This document shows, in pieces, positions 21,576 to 28,965 of a DNA stretch of 41,237 bases. Made by a program: the position numbers and the translations under genes. The stretch lies in NCBI GenBank assembly GCA_964604045.1, contig CAZRXM010000004.1, positions 1 to 41,237 on the forward strand, given 5' to 3'. Within the stretch, counting starts at the first letter, position 1. Each line of letters begins with the position of its first letter. The DNA is from DRVP01 sp964604045 (lineage in GTDB: Archaea > Thermoproteota > Bathyarchaeia > Bathyarchaeales > Bathycorpusculaceae). The notes beneath the pieces are model-generated. The model ran no database searches. It had not been told where the DNA came from and saw nothing but the letters and a program-made list of their open reading frames with translations.

Positions 21576-23495
21576 TTGGCGCGTAACTCTGAAAGGGAGA
21601 AAATCGAAATAAGCCAATACATCCTAGATCACGTTCCAAAAGAGGCTGAAGTGACAAGGGTAGAGTATGAAGGTCCAATGCTGGCGATTTACGCCAAAAA
21701 ACCTGAAATCCTCGTTGAGCAGAGCAGTCTGATCGCCGACATTGTCAGCGTCATAAGAAAACGCATAGTTGTGCGCTCTGATCCTTCCGTGAGGCTTCCA
21801 GAGAAAGAGGCTGAAAAGATAGCCCGTGAAATAATACCGGCGGAAGCCGAGGTTACCGAGATAAACTTCGACCCAAGCCTTGGAGAGATAATCATTGAAG
21901 CCAAAAAGCCTGGAATGGTTATCGGGAAGAACGGCGCAATCCTCCAAGAAATCATAAAGAGGACTAAGTGGCGTCCACAGGTTTTAAGAAGCCCGCCGCT
22001 TCGCTCAAAAATCATAGCTCACATGCGTCACTACCTCCATGCTCAAAGCAAGGAGCGAGAGAGAATCCTACGCACCTTCGGTGAGAGAATATTTAGGCCC
22101 AAAGTCTTCGAAGTAGGAGACGTCCGCATAACCCCCCTTGGCGGAGTGCAGGAGGTCGGCAGGTCCGCCTTTCTCGTTCAAACGAGGGAAAGCAGCATAC
22201 TTTTGGACTGCGGCATTAACCCGGGTTCATCCAAACCCTTCGAGGCATTTCCAAGACTAGACCACCCAGCCTTCGAAATAGACTCTCTAGACGCCGTTGT
22301 CGTAAGCCACGCCCACCTAGACCATTGCGGCCTCGTGCCTTTCCTTTTTAAGTACGGCTATGACGGACCGGTCTACTGCTCCGCCCCCACATCAAGCCTA
22401 ATGACGTTACTTCAGCTTGACTACTTGGACGTGGCAAGCAAGCAAGGCATTATACCTCCTTACGACCAGAAAGACGTTAGAGAATGCGTCCTCCACACTA
22501 TCCCGTTGAGGTACGGCGTTGTAACGGACATAGCTCCAGACGTGCGTCTAACCCTGCACAACGCCGGGCACATTTTAGGCTCTTCGATTGTTCACCTACA
22601 CATAGGTGAAGGCTTACACAACATCGTCTACACAGGCGACTACAAGTATGCGAGAACCATGCTCTTAGAACCGGCGACCTCTGAATTTCCAAGGGTTGAA
22701 ACCGTTATAACCGAAAGCACCTACGGCGGGCCGGACGACGTAATGCCTTCAAGAGCCGAAGCCGAAGAACGCCTAACAAGAATCGTGAACGAAACTTTGG
22801 AAAGGAGGGGTAAGGTTTTAATCCCCGTGCCAGCCGTTGGAAGGGCGCAGGAAATAATGCTCATCTTGGACGGGTACATGAAGAGGGGGCTCATGAAAGA
22901 GGCTCCCGTTTTCATCGAAGGAATGATTTCGGAGGCTACAGCCATCCACACAGCCTACCCAGAATACTTGGGACGGGAAGTCCGCAACAGCATACTTCAC
23001 GAAGGAGTTAACCCCTTCGAGTCGGAATACTTCACGGTGGTTGATCATCCAAGCAAGAGGCAGGAAATTATTGAAGGCGAACCATGCATCATAATGGCAA
23101 CCTCGGGCATGCTTGAAGGAGGACCTGTGATAGAATACTTTAAGGGGCTGGCTGAAGACGAGAGAAACGTGATTGTTTTCGTCAGCTATCAGATTGAGGG
23201 CACCCTGGGACGGAGAGTTCAGAAGGGAATAAACGAGGTTGCAATGATGGACAGTGAGGGTAAAATGTCCATTGTGAAGGTGAAGATGCGTGTTGAATCC
23301 ATCGAAGGGTTTTCAGGGCACTCTGATAGGCGGCAAATAATAAACTACATAACCCAGCTGAAGCCTAGACCCGAGAGGGTTATAGTGTGCCATGGTGAAA
23401 GGGCTAAAATAGCCAGCATATCTAGTTTCATCCAGAAGAGGTGCGGCATCCAAACGTTGGCGCCATCGGTTATGGAGACTATTAGGCTGCTGTAG
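21576..23495 (+). CDS. fttA: aCPSF1/FttA, archaeal transcription termination factor and ribonuclease
   Basis: The 639-residue protein has two N-terminal KH domains (about residues 1-145, including KKPGMVIGKNGAILQEIIKR), then a metallo-beta-lactamase core with VSHAHLDHCGLVPF, HNAGHILGSS and YTGDYKY, interrupted by the beta-CASP domain (VPAVGRAQEIMLIL and MATSGMLEGGPV), and ends GFSGHSDRRQII. These are the complete metal-binding and beta-CASP motifs of aCPSF1. In archaea the enzyme cleaves nascent RNA and releases RNA polymerase at the ends of transcripts. Translation starts at a TTG with GGGAAG upstream, 11 bp after psmB. The 3' end overlaps the convergent sepF gene by 14 bp. Confidence 0.95.
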   Translation: MARNSEREKIEISQYILDHVPKEAEVTRVEYEGPMLAIYAKKPEILVEQSSLIADIVSVIRKRIVVRSDPSVRLPEKEAEKIAREIIPAEAEVTEINFDPSLGEIIIEAKKPGMVIGKNGAILQEIIKRTKWRPQVLRSPPLRSKIIAHMRHYLHAQSKERERILRTFGERIFRPKVFEVGDVRITPLGGVQEVGRSAFLVQTRESSILLDCGINPGSSKPFEAFPRLDHPAFEIDSLDAVVVSHAHLDHCGLVPFLFKYGYDGPVYCSAPTSSLMTLLQLDYLDVASKQGIIPPYDQKDVRECVLHTIPLRYGVVTDIAPDVRLTLHNAGHILGSSIVHLHIGEGLHNIVYTGDYKYARTMLLEPATSEFPRVETVITESTYGGPDDVMPSRAEAEERLTRIVNETLERRGKVLIPVPAVGRAQEIMLILDGYMKRGLMKEAPVFIEGMISEATAIHTAYPEYLGREVRNSILHEGVNPFESEYFTVVDHPSKRQEIIEGEPCIIMATSGMLEGGPVIEYFKGLAEDERNVIVFVSYQIEGTLGRRVQKGINEVAMMDSEGKMSIVKVKMRVESIEGFSGHSDRRQIINYITQLKPRPERVIVCHGERAKIASISSFIQKRCGIQTLAPSVMETIRLL

Positions 23496-23856
23496 ACACA
23501 GTTTCACTTGCCACTTGGGGTTTCTCTCTCCAGATCTTAACGTTTGGGGGGCAGACAACCACCCGCTCTTCGCCTAGACGGGCTATATCCCCGCCTAAGG
23601 ACTCAACAAACTCGCAAAGCTCGTTAACAGCCCGCTTAACGTCTTCAACGCTCTTATTCGCAAGGGGAGTTATTCTCAAAATAAGTATGTTCCCGGAGCG
23701 CACCTCATTTTTAACGGTGTCCAAGTCAGAGAGGTCTCGGAGGGGCATGGCCTTCAAAAAAGTTTTTACACCTTCACTCTTCGCCTCTTCAGCTTTATGT
23801 TCAACCGCCTTTTCTTCCCGCTTGTACCTGCGGAAGAGTTCACTTAAACCCGGCAA
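23482..23856 (-). CDS. sepF: Archaeal SepF, FtsZ membrane anchor
   Basis: The 124-residue protein has the archaeal SepF pattern: an N-terminal amphipathic membrane-binding helix (MPGLSELFRRYKREE), a charged linker, then the core FLKAMPLRDLSDLDTVKNEV, SGNILILRITPLANKSVEDV and GGDIARLGEERVVVCPP. SepF tethers FtsZ rings to the membrane, so this organism probably divides with FtsZ; the ftsZ gene is not in the window. A C-terminal tail of about 17 residues follows the core. It is transcribed towards fttA and shares 14 bp with its end. The gene has an independent minus-strand promoter region (23857-23958). Confidence 0.9.
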   Translation of the reverse strand: MPGLSELFRRYKREEKAVEHKAEEAKSEGVKTFLKAMPLRDLSDLDTVKNEVRSGNILILRITPLANKSVEDVKRAVNELCEFVESLGGDIARLGEERVVVCPPNVKIWREKPQVASETVSTAA

Positions 23857-23958
23857 CTCTCTCCTCTCTTAAGTGGACTGTTTCTGAATTTAGAATACAG
23901 ATGTTTAGCTATTAAAGGATTTATGAATTTGAAATATGAATTGAGTGCTCAACTTTGG

Positions 23959-24465
23959 TTAAACCATCTCTTTAATGGCTTTCCAAACCCTGTCGCCAAC
24001 GAAATGCATGTTTTTGACGACTACACCCCTCCTAACATTGATGGCTTCGCTTGCGTCGTATAGAGCCTTGCCTACCATTAGGGGTTTACCATGCTTCTCG
24101 TCAACTACAACGACCAAATCACCCTTCTTAAAGTCTCCTTCGAAGCGAACTATGCCCGGGGCCATCACGTTAGCGCCGTTGCACAAGTGTGGAACAGCCC
24201 CCATGTCCACAACCACCTTTGGCATCAATGCAAAAACCTCCTCGGAAAGTAGGGTTGGATAAAGGTTTTCTCCAGCTTTGAAGAAGGCTGGCTTGCCATT
24301 TATGAGGTAAACTTCGCCGAAGTCTGCTTCGGTCAACTCCACCTTGAAATCTGAGCCGAAAATCCTCTTAAGGTCCACTTTCAACTTTATAGAGGCTTCC
24401 TCAACCAAAGCTTTAGCTTCACGCTCCTTTAAGAAAAACCTACGGCTTTTAGGCATTTCACCCAC
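23959..24465 (-). CDS. PUA-domain RNA-binding protein, MCTS1/Tma20-like (COG2016)
   Basis: The 168-residue protein has an N-terminal alpha/beta part (KSRRFFLKEREAKALVEEA) resembling the pre-PUA region, then a C-terminal PUA domain: PKVVVDMGAVPHLCNGANVM, APGIVRFEGDFKKGDLVVVV and KPLMVGKALYDASEAI. This arrangement is typical of archaeal COG2016 proteins, related to MCT-1/Tma20 of eukaryotic translation reinitiation and ribosome recycling. The ATG at 24465 and an internal ATG (MPKSRRFF) are both possible starts. It is divergent from the lsm-rpl37e pair, sharing a promoter region rich in TATA-like elements, which fits a role in translation. Confidence 0.78.
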   Translation of the reverse strand: MGEMPKSRRFFLKEREAKALVEEASIKLKVDLKRIFGSDFKVELTEADFGEVYLINGKPAFFKAGENLYPTLLSEEVFALMPKVVVDMGAVPHLCNGANVMAPGIVRFEGDFKKGDLVVVVDEKHGKPLMVGKALYDASEAINVRRGVVVKNMHFVGDRVWKAIKEMV

Positions 24466-24501
24466 GTCCTTTTAGATAGGTTTAAATGGTATAAGTTTAA
24501 G

Positions 24502-24509
24502 TATAAAAG
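24502..24509 (+). promoter_or_regulatory. TATA box for lsm-rpl37e
   Basis: TATAAAAG is a near-perfect archaeal TATA box about 35 bp before the lsm ATG. The expected start site near 24530 leaves a leader of about 10 bases; GAGAGGG (24527-24533) may act as ribosome binding site. On the other strand CTTATACC upstream could serve the divergent PUA gene. Confidence 0.6.
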
Positions 24510-24540
24510 AGGTTGTGTAAGCTGTTGAGAGGGCTGCTGA

Positions 24541-24768
24541 ATGAGTGAGATGACGACGGAAATCCTTGAACAGAACCTTGGAAAAATTGTGCTGGTAAAA
24601 TTGAAGGGTGGAAAAAGCCTTAGGGGGAGGTTAAAAGGATTCGACCAACACCTAAACCTCGTCCTCGAAGAGACGGAGGACACAACAGATGCTGAAAACG
24701 TTAAAAAACTTGGGCTAATCATTGTGCGAGGAGACAACGTTGTATTGATATCACCGCCGCCGAGGTGA
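24541..24768 (+). CDS. Sm-like archaeal protein (Lsm)
   Basis: The 75-residue protein has both Sm motifs: Sm1 (VLVKLKGGKSLRGRLKGFDQ then HLNLVLEE) and Sm2 (LGLIIVRGDNVVLISPP). The IVRGDNV segment is the family hallmark. It assembles into a heptameric ring that binds U-rich RNA and takes part in RNA turnover and modification. A strong promoter is present and the gene is followed, 8 bp after its stop, by ribosomal protein L37e. That lsm-rpl37e pairing is conserved in many archaea. Confidence 0.95.
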   Translation: MSEMTTEILEQNLGKIVLVKLKGGKSLRGRLKGFDQHLNLVLEETEDTTDAENVKKLGLIIVRGDNVVLISPPPR

Positions 24769-24776
24769 AATAAGCC

Positions 24777-24965
24777 TTGGGGAAGGGAACACCGTCCTTC
24801 GGAAAACGAACGGGCAAAACACTGCACATACGCTGTAGAAGGTGCGGCAGGCGGTCTTATAACGTTTCCAAAAAAAGGTGCGCCGCATGTGGCTATGGGG
24901 CTTCTACAAAAATAAGGCAGTATTCTTGGCAGACCAAGAACTTGAACAGGGAGAGACTCCGCTAG
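24777..24965 (+). CDS. rpl37e: Ribosomal protein L37e (eL37)
   Basis: The 62-residue, strongly basic protein opens GKGTPSFGKRTGKTLHIRCR and has a zinc ribbon with four Cys: CRRCGRRSYNVSKKRCAACG. It ends in the basic tail YSWQTKNLNRERLR. All features match archaeal/eukaryotic L37e of the large subunit. Translation begins at a TTG eight bases after the lsm stop; a GAGGTGAAATAAGCC stretch overlapping that stop supplies the ribosome binding site. It has no equivalent in bacteria, so it is a further archaeal marker. Confidence 0.96.
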   Translation: MGKGTPSFGKRTGKTLHIRCRRCGRRSYNVSKKRCAACGYGASTKIRQYSWQTKNLNRERLR

Positions 24966-24974
24966 AGTAAATAG

Positions 24975-25586
24975 TTATAGGAAGTTGTTGTAGTACCCCT
25001 TATCGATTTTGACGAAAATCAGGGGACCCCTGCTTCGGCTTAACTCCCTAGCCCTTCGCAAAGTGTTGTTGACAAGGTTTAACGTCTGCTCCCTTTCTAT
25101 GGAATAGTTCTTTTCGTTTTCGCCGAGTTCCATTTTCAAGAGGTTTTCGGCGAGAATTGAAGTGCCGCAGATCTCCCCATTCCTGACGAGGGTTGATATG
25201 ACAACTTCCTGCAGTTCCTTGCGGTTTGGAAGCTTCCTCCACAACGGCTCCGCCTTGCTGAGGGTTTTCGTAATCTTGTCCCATTTCGTTGAGTCTTCTT
25301 TTCCTATTAACAGCTTCACCCTTTCGCCCCACTTTTTAAGCCACATGCTGGTCCATAGGTCTAGGAACTCTTCAAGCTCTTTCGGCTCATTCTGGTAAAA
25401 CTCTTCAAGCTTGTCCACAAGCTCCCATTCGTTTGCCTCTTTCCCTATAAGATTCCAATGTACTTTGAGGTAGTTTGTCAAGTCTTGGCATGCGATCTGG
25501 AGTACCTTGCGGTCTGCTCCGAAAAGATCCAGCATGGGATTTTTGTTTTTGAGCTTTTCAGATAACAATATCTCAATGAAATTCAT
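24975..25586 (-). CDS. Helical protein of unknown function
   Basis: I do not recognise this 203-residue protein. It is helix-rich and has many Trp and Leu, charged Glu/Lys clusters (EWELVDKLEEFYQNEPKELEE and MWLKKWGERVKLLIGKED), and no signal peptide, membrane span, cysteine pair or catalytic motif. Residues 140-200 include a helical stretch NLVNNTLRRARELSRSRG and a final strand GPLIFVKIDKGYY. The base composition is a little richer in A and T than that of its neighbours. It ends close to rpl37e, convergently, with a 9-bp gap, and is separated by 134 bp from the HAD gene end. Likely a lineage-specific protein. Confidence 0.6.
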   Translation of the reverse strand: MNFIEILLSEKLKNKNPMLDLFGADRKVLQIACQDLTNYLKVHWNLIGKEANEWELVDKLEEFYQNEPKELEEFLDLWTSMWLKKWGERVKLLIGKEDSTKWDKITKTLSKAEPLWRKLPNRKELQEVVISTLVRNGEICGTSILAENLLKMELGENEKNYSIEREQTLNLVNNTLRRARELSRSRGPLIFVKIDKGYYNNFL

Positions 25587-25720
25587 TTTCCTTCGAAGCC
25601 CTCTCCCAGTTAATCTATGTCTACAGTTTTAATTAAGCTTTATTTATGGTTGCTTCTATAGGATTCTTAAGTGGTTTTCAGCTATATTGTCCCTTCTGAA
25701 ATATTTCGCCGTATGTTTGG

Positions 25721-26371
25721 CTATTCTAAAACATTTGGAAGCTCGTTCACGTCTCTCAATATTAGGTCCGGCTTTTCCCTCGCAAGTTCCTCTAATGAGA
25801 ATATTCCGGACAAAACAGCCACAGTTTTGGCTCCGGCGCTTTTTCCAGCCCTAATGTCGCAGACCGAATCACCCACAACCGCGCATTCGCCTATTTCCAC
25901 GCCGAGCATTTCCGCGCATGTTAATATAGCTTTCGGGGAAGGTTTTGGAAGAGGTGTGTCCAAGGCTGTTACTATGCATTGGAAGTTTTTGGCTATGCCG
26001 AACTTCTCCAGCTCACTTATAACTTGTTCTTTTGGAACACGGCGCATTGTTAGAAGGGCGAGTTTAACCCTCTTCGAAAGGCTTTCAAGGGTTTTCGAAA
26101 CGTTTGGCAGGGGTTTAGTTTTGTTCCCAGTTATGGCGTAATATGTTTTTAAGTATATTTCAAGGAACGTTTCAATGTCAACGTTTCCAATTAAATCGTC
26201 TATCGGCTGGTTTTGCTCCAGCCTTCTCGGAAGTTCCAAGGCGACTTCTGGGTTGAAGTTTTTGAGCCCAAGTTTTTCCCAAGTCATCTTTAAAGCCTCG
26301 GCGTAAGCTTCCCTTGAATCCACTATTGTACCGTCAAGGTCTATTAGGACGCCTTTAACCTTAAGCACCAT
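25721..26371 (-). CDS. HAD-superfamily phosphatase (phosphoglycolate phosphatase-like)
   Basis: The 216-residue protein has the four HAD motifs: I, GVLIDLDGTIVDSREAYAEA with the Asp nucleophile and the general acid; II, LALLTMRRVPKEQV; III, the Lys in PLPKPSPKAILTCAEML; IV, CAVVGDSVCDIRAGKSAGAK. The cap domain falls between motifs I and II (about residues 18-95), as in the phosphoglycolate phosphatase group. The physiological substrate is unknown. Its start lies just upstream of the divergent S10 gene, with a 148-bp gap that has a TATA box (GTTTTTATTT) for S10. Confidence 0.85.
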   Translation of the reverse strand: MVLKVKGVLIDLDGTIVDSREAYAEALKMTWEKLGLKNFNPEVALELPRRLEQNQPIDDLIGNVDIETFLEIYLKTYYAITGNKTKPLPNVSKTLESLSKRVKLALLTMRRVPKEQVISELEKFGIAKNFQCIVTALDTPLPKPSPKAILTCAEMLGVEIGECAVVGDSVCDIRAGKSAGAKTVAVLSGIFSLEELAREKPDLILRDVNELPNVLE

Positions 26372-26519
26372 TTTACGTGCACCAGCCGGCTGTTCTAAGG
26401 TCCCAAGCGCCTCGTGTGTTGTGGTTTGTGTGGTCTACTCTTCGATAAGTTTTTATTTGTGCTTTATTGTCTAAAGGTATCCACCGGAAAATGTTGACCT
26501 GAGGCGTGAATGGAAAGAC

Positions 26520-26828
26520 ATGGTTAGGAAGGCGCGCATACGCTTGACAAGCACAGACTACAAGAAGCTGGAAGAGGTATGCCAGGAACTGAAGGCTATC
26601 GCCGAAAAGACAGGAGTTAAAATGGTCGGTCCAGTTCCGCTTCCCACGAGAAGGCTTAGGGTTCCAGTGTTGAAGTCGCCGTGTGGGGAAGGCACATCCA
26701 CATGGGACAAGTGGGAACTTCGCATTCACAAGCGCCTCATAGACATCGACGCCGAGGAGCGTGTCATGAGGCGGATTATGCGAATCCGCGTTCCAGAAGA
26801 AGTCCACGTTACAATTGAGTTGATTTAG
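26520..26828 (+). CDS. rps10: Ribosomal protein S10 (uS10)
   Basis: The 102-residue protein begins MVRKARIRLTSTDYKKLEEV and continues with GPVPLPTRRLRVPVLKSPCG and DKWELRIHKRLIDIDAEERV, all standard uS10 segments, ending with PEEVHVTIELI. It is part of the 30S head. In most archaea it lies beside the EF-1alpha gene; here it stands alone between the HAD gene and the AN1/M50 gene. A TATA-like GTTTTTATTT lies about 65 bp upstream of the ATG, leaving a leader of some 40 bases. The stop overlaps the convergent AN1/M50 gene by 4 bp. Confidence 0.96.
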   Translation: MVRKARIRLTSTDYKKLEEVCQELKAIAEKTGVKMVGPVPLPTRRLRVPVLKSPCGEGTSTWDKWELRIHKRLIDIDAEERVMRRIMRIRVPEEVHVTIELI

Positions 26829-27652
26829 AAAGGCAAACTCATGTATGTTAGGATTGTTAGAGCCAGGCTTGTTGTGAAGGCTAACGCCCAAACGCTTCTA
26901 TTCCATGTGAAAACCTTGTAGCCGTCCAACACCCCAAAAGGGATCAAATTGAAAAGGGCTATCCAAGCGTTTATGGCAGAAGCATAAATCAAGGCCGGCT
27001 GTCTGGCCGCAGGAAACACTACAGCCAATAGCATGGACAACACCATGTTTGTGGAGGGTCCAGCTATAGATATTTTTCCAACGCTTTCCCTGTGGGCGAA
27101 GCCGAAGATCACAACGGCTCCGGGAGATATTATCTTGAAGAGCGGTGAGATGATGGATATAGCCGTTAACACTAAGCCTGTGAGCATAAGCCTAAATTCA
27201 GCCCAAAGTCCCTCCCTTTGGGCTGCGAATTTGTGGGCTAATTCGTGGGCTAGGAATGATGCAGCCACCATTGCGGCGAAGATGAATAACATGAGGGGTT
27301 CGCCGAGTTTGGCGCGAAAATGCTGTGAAATTCCAAAGGAAAACCCTATGCCCGCAACTAGAAGCGCGGCTACAGTGAGGTGTGCAACCTCTTTGCTGCT
27401 GAAGTAGAACCCTCTTTTCCTTTCAACAGGAATATAATATGTTACGGCATACTCGTATGGTCTTTCTGCTCGCAAGGTTTTTGCTGGATCCATGGGATGT
27501 GTCATCTCCTGAGAGGCGCGGGTGTGTTCAAGGTTTGGGCATTCATGGTTTTCCGGCAGCCGGTGTTCAGAGCAGAAGTATCCCCCACAGTATGGACATT
27601 TAAATGGTAGGAATGTTTCTTCGCCGCACTTTTGGCATTTCATTTCGGGCAT
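26825..27652 (-). CDS. AN1-type zinc finger fused to an M50 (site-2 protease-like) membrane peptidase
   Basis: The 275-residue product, from ATG 27652 (MPEMKCQKCGE), has an N-terminal AN1 finger with eight ligands, CQKC ... CPYC ... CSEH ... HEC, of spacing C-x2-C-x10-C-x2-C-x4-C-x2-H-x5-H-x-C. A membrane protein follows: first span near residues 90-107, then the metalloprotease motif HELAH (residues 136-140) in a span, and the second ligand segment NLIPFGVLDGYKVF near residue 236. The GIGFSFG and GKISIAGPSTNMVLSMLLAV loops are typical of site-2 proteases. It may cut membrane proteins marked or bound through the finger. The gene starts with ATG at 27652; an upstream ATG at 27673 would add seven residues. 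Function is inferred from domains. Confidence 0.88.
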   Translation of the reverse strand: MPEMKCQKCGEETFLPFKCPYCGGYFCSEHRLPENHECPNLEHTRASQEMTHPMDPAKTLRAERPYEYAVTYYIPVERKRGFYFSSKEVAHLTVAALLVAGIGFSFGISQHFRAKLGEPLMLFIFAAMVAASFLAHELAHKFAAQREGLWAEFRLMLTGLVLTAISIISPLFKIISPGAVVIFGFAHRESVGKISIAGPSTNMVLSMLLAVVFPAARQPALIYASAINAWIALFNLIPFGVLDGYKVFTWNRSVWALAFTTSLALTILTYMSLPF

Positions 27653-27759
27653 CCTTTGAAACTGCAAACACACGCTTTGCTATTATGTGTTTCTATCCGT
27701 TGACTTTAAACGTTAATAGGGTTTGTCAGCTATTGTAAGTTGATCTGCGAGGTGGAAGC

Positions 27760-28965
27760 TTGAAAGCCTTCAGTTTCGTCCACGCTGCAGACCTGCATTT
27801 GGGCTATTCCCAGTATGGACTTGAAGCCCGACGCGAGGACTTTGACAGGGCTTTCAGCGAACTTGTTGACAAAACTTTGGAGCTAAAGCCGGCTTTCATG
27901 ATTATCGCCGGAGACCTCTTCCACAACCCAAGGCCTTCAAACGTGACCCTGGAGAACGCTATAAAAAGCTTTAGCAGACTGCGGGAGGCAGGCATACCAG
28001 TGCTTGTGGTTGACGGCTCCCATGACTCGGCGCCCAACGTTATTACAAGCACCATTTTAAACCCGTTGGACAGCGCTGGACTTATACGTTTTCTTCCTAG
28101 ACATGAGGGAGCATGCTGGCGGATGCCGGAGTGCTGCTACGTTTACGGAGTTCCGAACTTTAGAACCCGCCGAAAAACCGAGGAGATGCTTCCCGCCTTC
28201 ATAGGAAAGAACAAGCCGACGCCGGACCCGTCGGTGTTCAATATCTTCGTTTTCCATATGGCTTTAGCTGTTCCGGAGCTTAATCCGCCATACGTGGAGG
28301 CTGAAGCCCCGCCGGAGCTCATCCCCGACGGTTTCAACTATTATGCCGCTGGCCATGTGCATGCGCCCTACGTTGGTAGGTTCAAGAATGGTTTACTTGT
28401 TTATCCTGGAAGCACAGAAACCATAAATTATGACGAGGCTAAAAACGAGAAGGGTTTCTATTATGTTGAAGTAAACGAGAAAGGTGAAGCTTCCCTCCAG
28501 TTCATAAAGCTTGAATCCCCACGCAAATTCATCGTTCTAGAACAGGACTTCACGGGTTTCACGGCTTCAAAAATCACCGAGCACACGGTGCAGCTTGTTA
28601 AAAATGCTGATCAGGAGGGGGCTGTCCTTGTGCCCGTCTTGAAGGGTGTTTTGCCCGCTGAGGCAAGCCGCGCCGATGTGGATGTCGCCCAGATTAGAAG
28701 CGCAGCCGAGAAGGCTCTGCTTGTTCACCCCGTTGTTTTGCTTCGTGAAAGTGAGATTCCTGAAGCTGTTGTTCGCTCCATATTCGAAAGCGAGATAAAG
28801 GATTTCAAAACGAAAAGCTTCGAATACTTCCTGCATATTTTCACCGAACGTTACGGCCAGGAGCAAGCGGAGAAAATAGCCCGCGCCGCGGTAAACCTCA
28901 TTGAACCGTTGACGAAAAAGCAGGACGAGCGTGTCCGGCAGATCCTGGAGGAGCTTGTGTCATGA
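27760..28965 (+). CDS. mre11: Mre11 double-strand-break repair nuclease
   Basis: The 401-residue protein is the nuclease partner of Rad50. Metal-binding motifs are present: HAADLHLG (Asp11, His13), IIAGDLFHN (Asp52), VDGSHDSAP (His88, Asp89), FHMALA and AAGHVHAPYVG. The Asn of the usual GNHD motif is Ser87 here. A C-terminal region (residues 255-401) carries the DNA-capping and Rad50-binding parts, ending in EKIARAAVNLIEPLTKKQDE. Translation starts at TTG 27760 with GAGGTG eight bases upstream. The stop overlaps the rad50 start (ATGA), so the two are translated as a pair. No HerA or NurA gene is adjacent, unlike in many archaea. Confidence 0.94.
   Translation: MKAFSFVHAADLHLGYSQYGLEARREDFDRAFSELVDKTLELKPAFMIIAGDLFHNPRPSNVTLENAIKSFSRLREAGIPVLVVDGSHDSAPNVITSTILNPLDSAGLIRFLPRHEGACWRMPECCYVYGVPNFRTRRKTEEMLPAFIGKNKPTPDPSVFNIFVFHMALAVPELNPPYVEAEAPPELIPDGFNYYAAGHVHAPYVGRFKNGLLVYPGSTETINYDEAKNEKGFYYVEVNEKGEASLQFIKLESPRKFIVLEQDFTGFTASKITEHTVQLVKNADQEGAVLVPVLKGVLPAEASRADVDVAQIRSAAEKALLVHPVVLLRESEIPEAVVRSIFESEIKDFKTKSFEYFLHIFTERYGQEQAEKIARAAVNLIEPLTKKQDERVRQILEELVS

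Noticed and set aside
23857..23958. AT-rich gap between sepF and the PUA gene as a possible RNA gene
   Set aside because: It holds TATA-like sequences suited to the sepF promoter and no stem-loop of note.
26474..26519. In-frame open extension upstream of S10 (YPPENVDLRREWKD)
   Set aside because: No start codon lies between the upstream stop and the S10 ATG, and S10 homologues begin at MVRKARIR.
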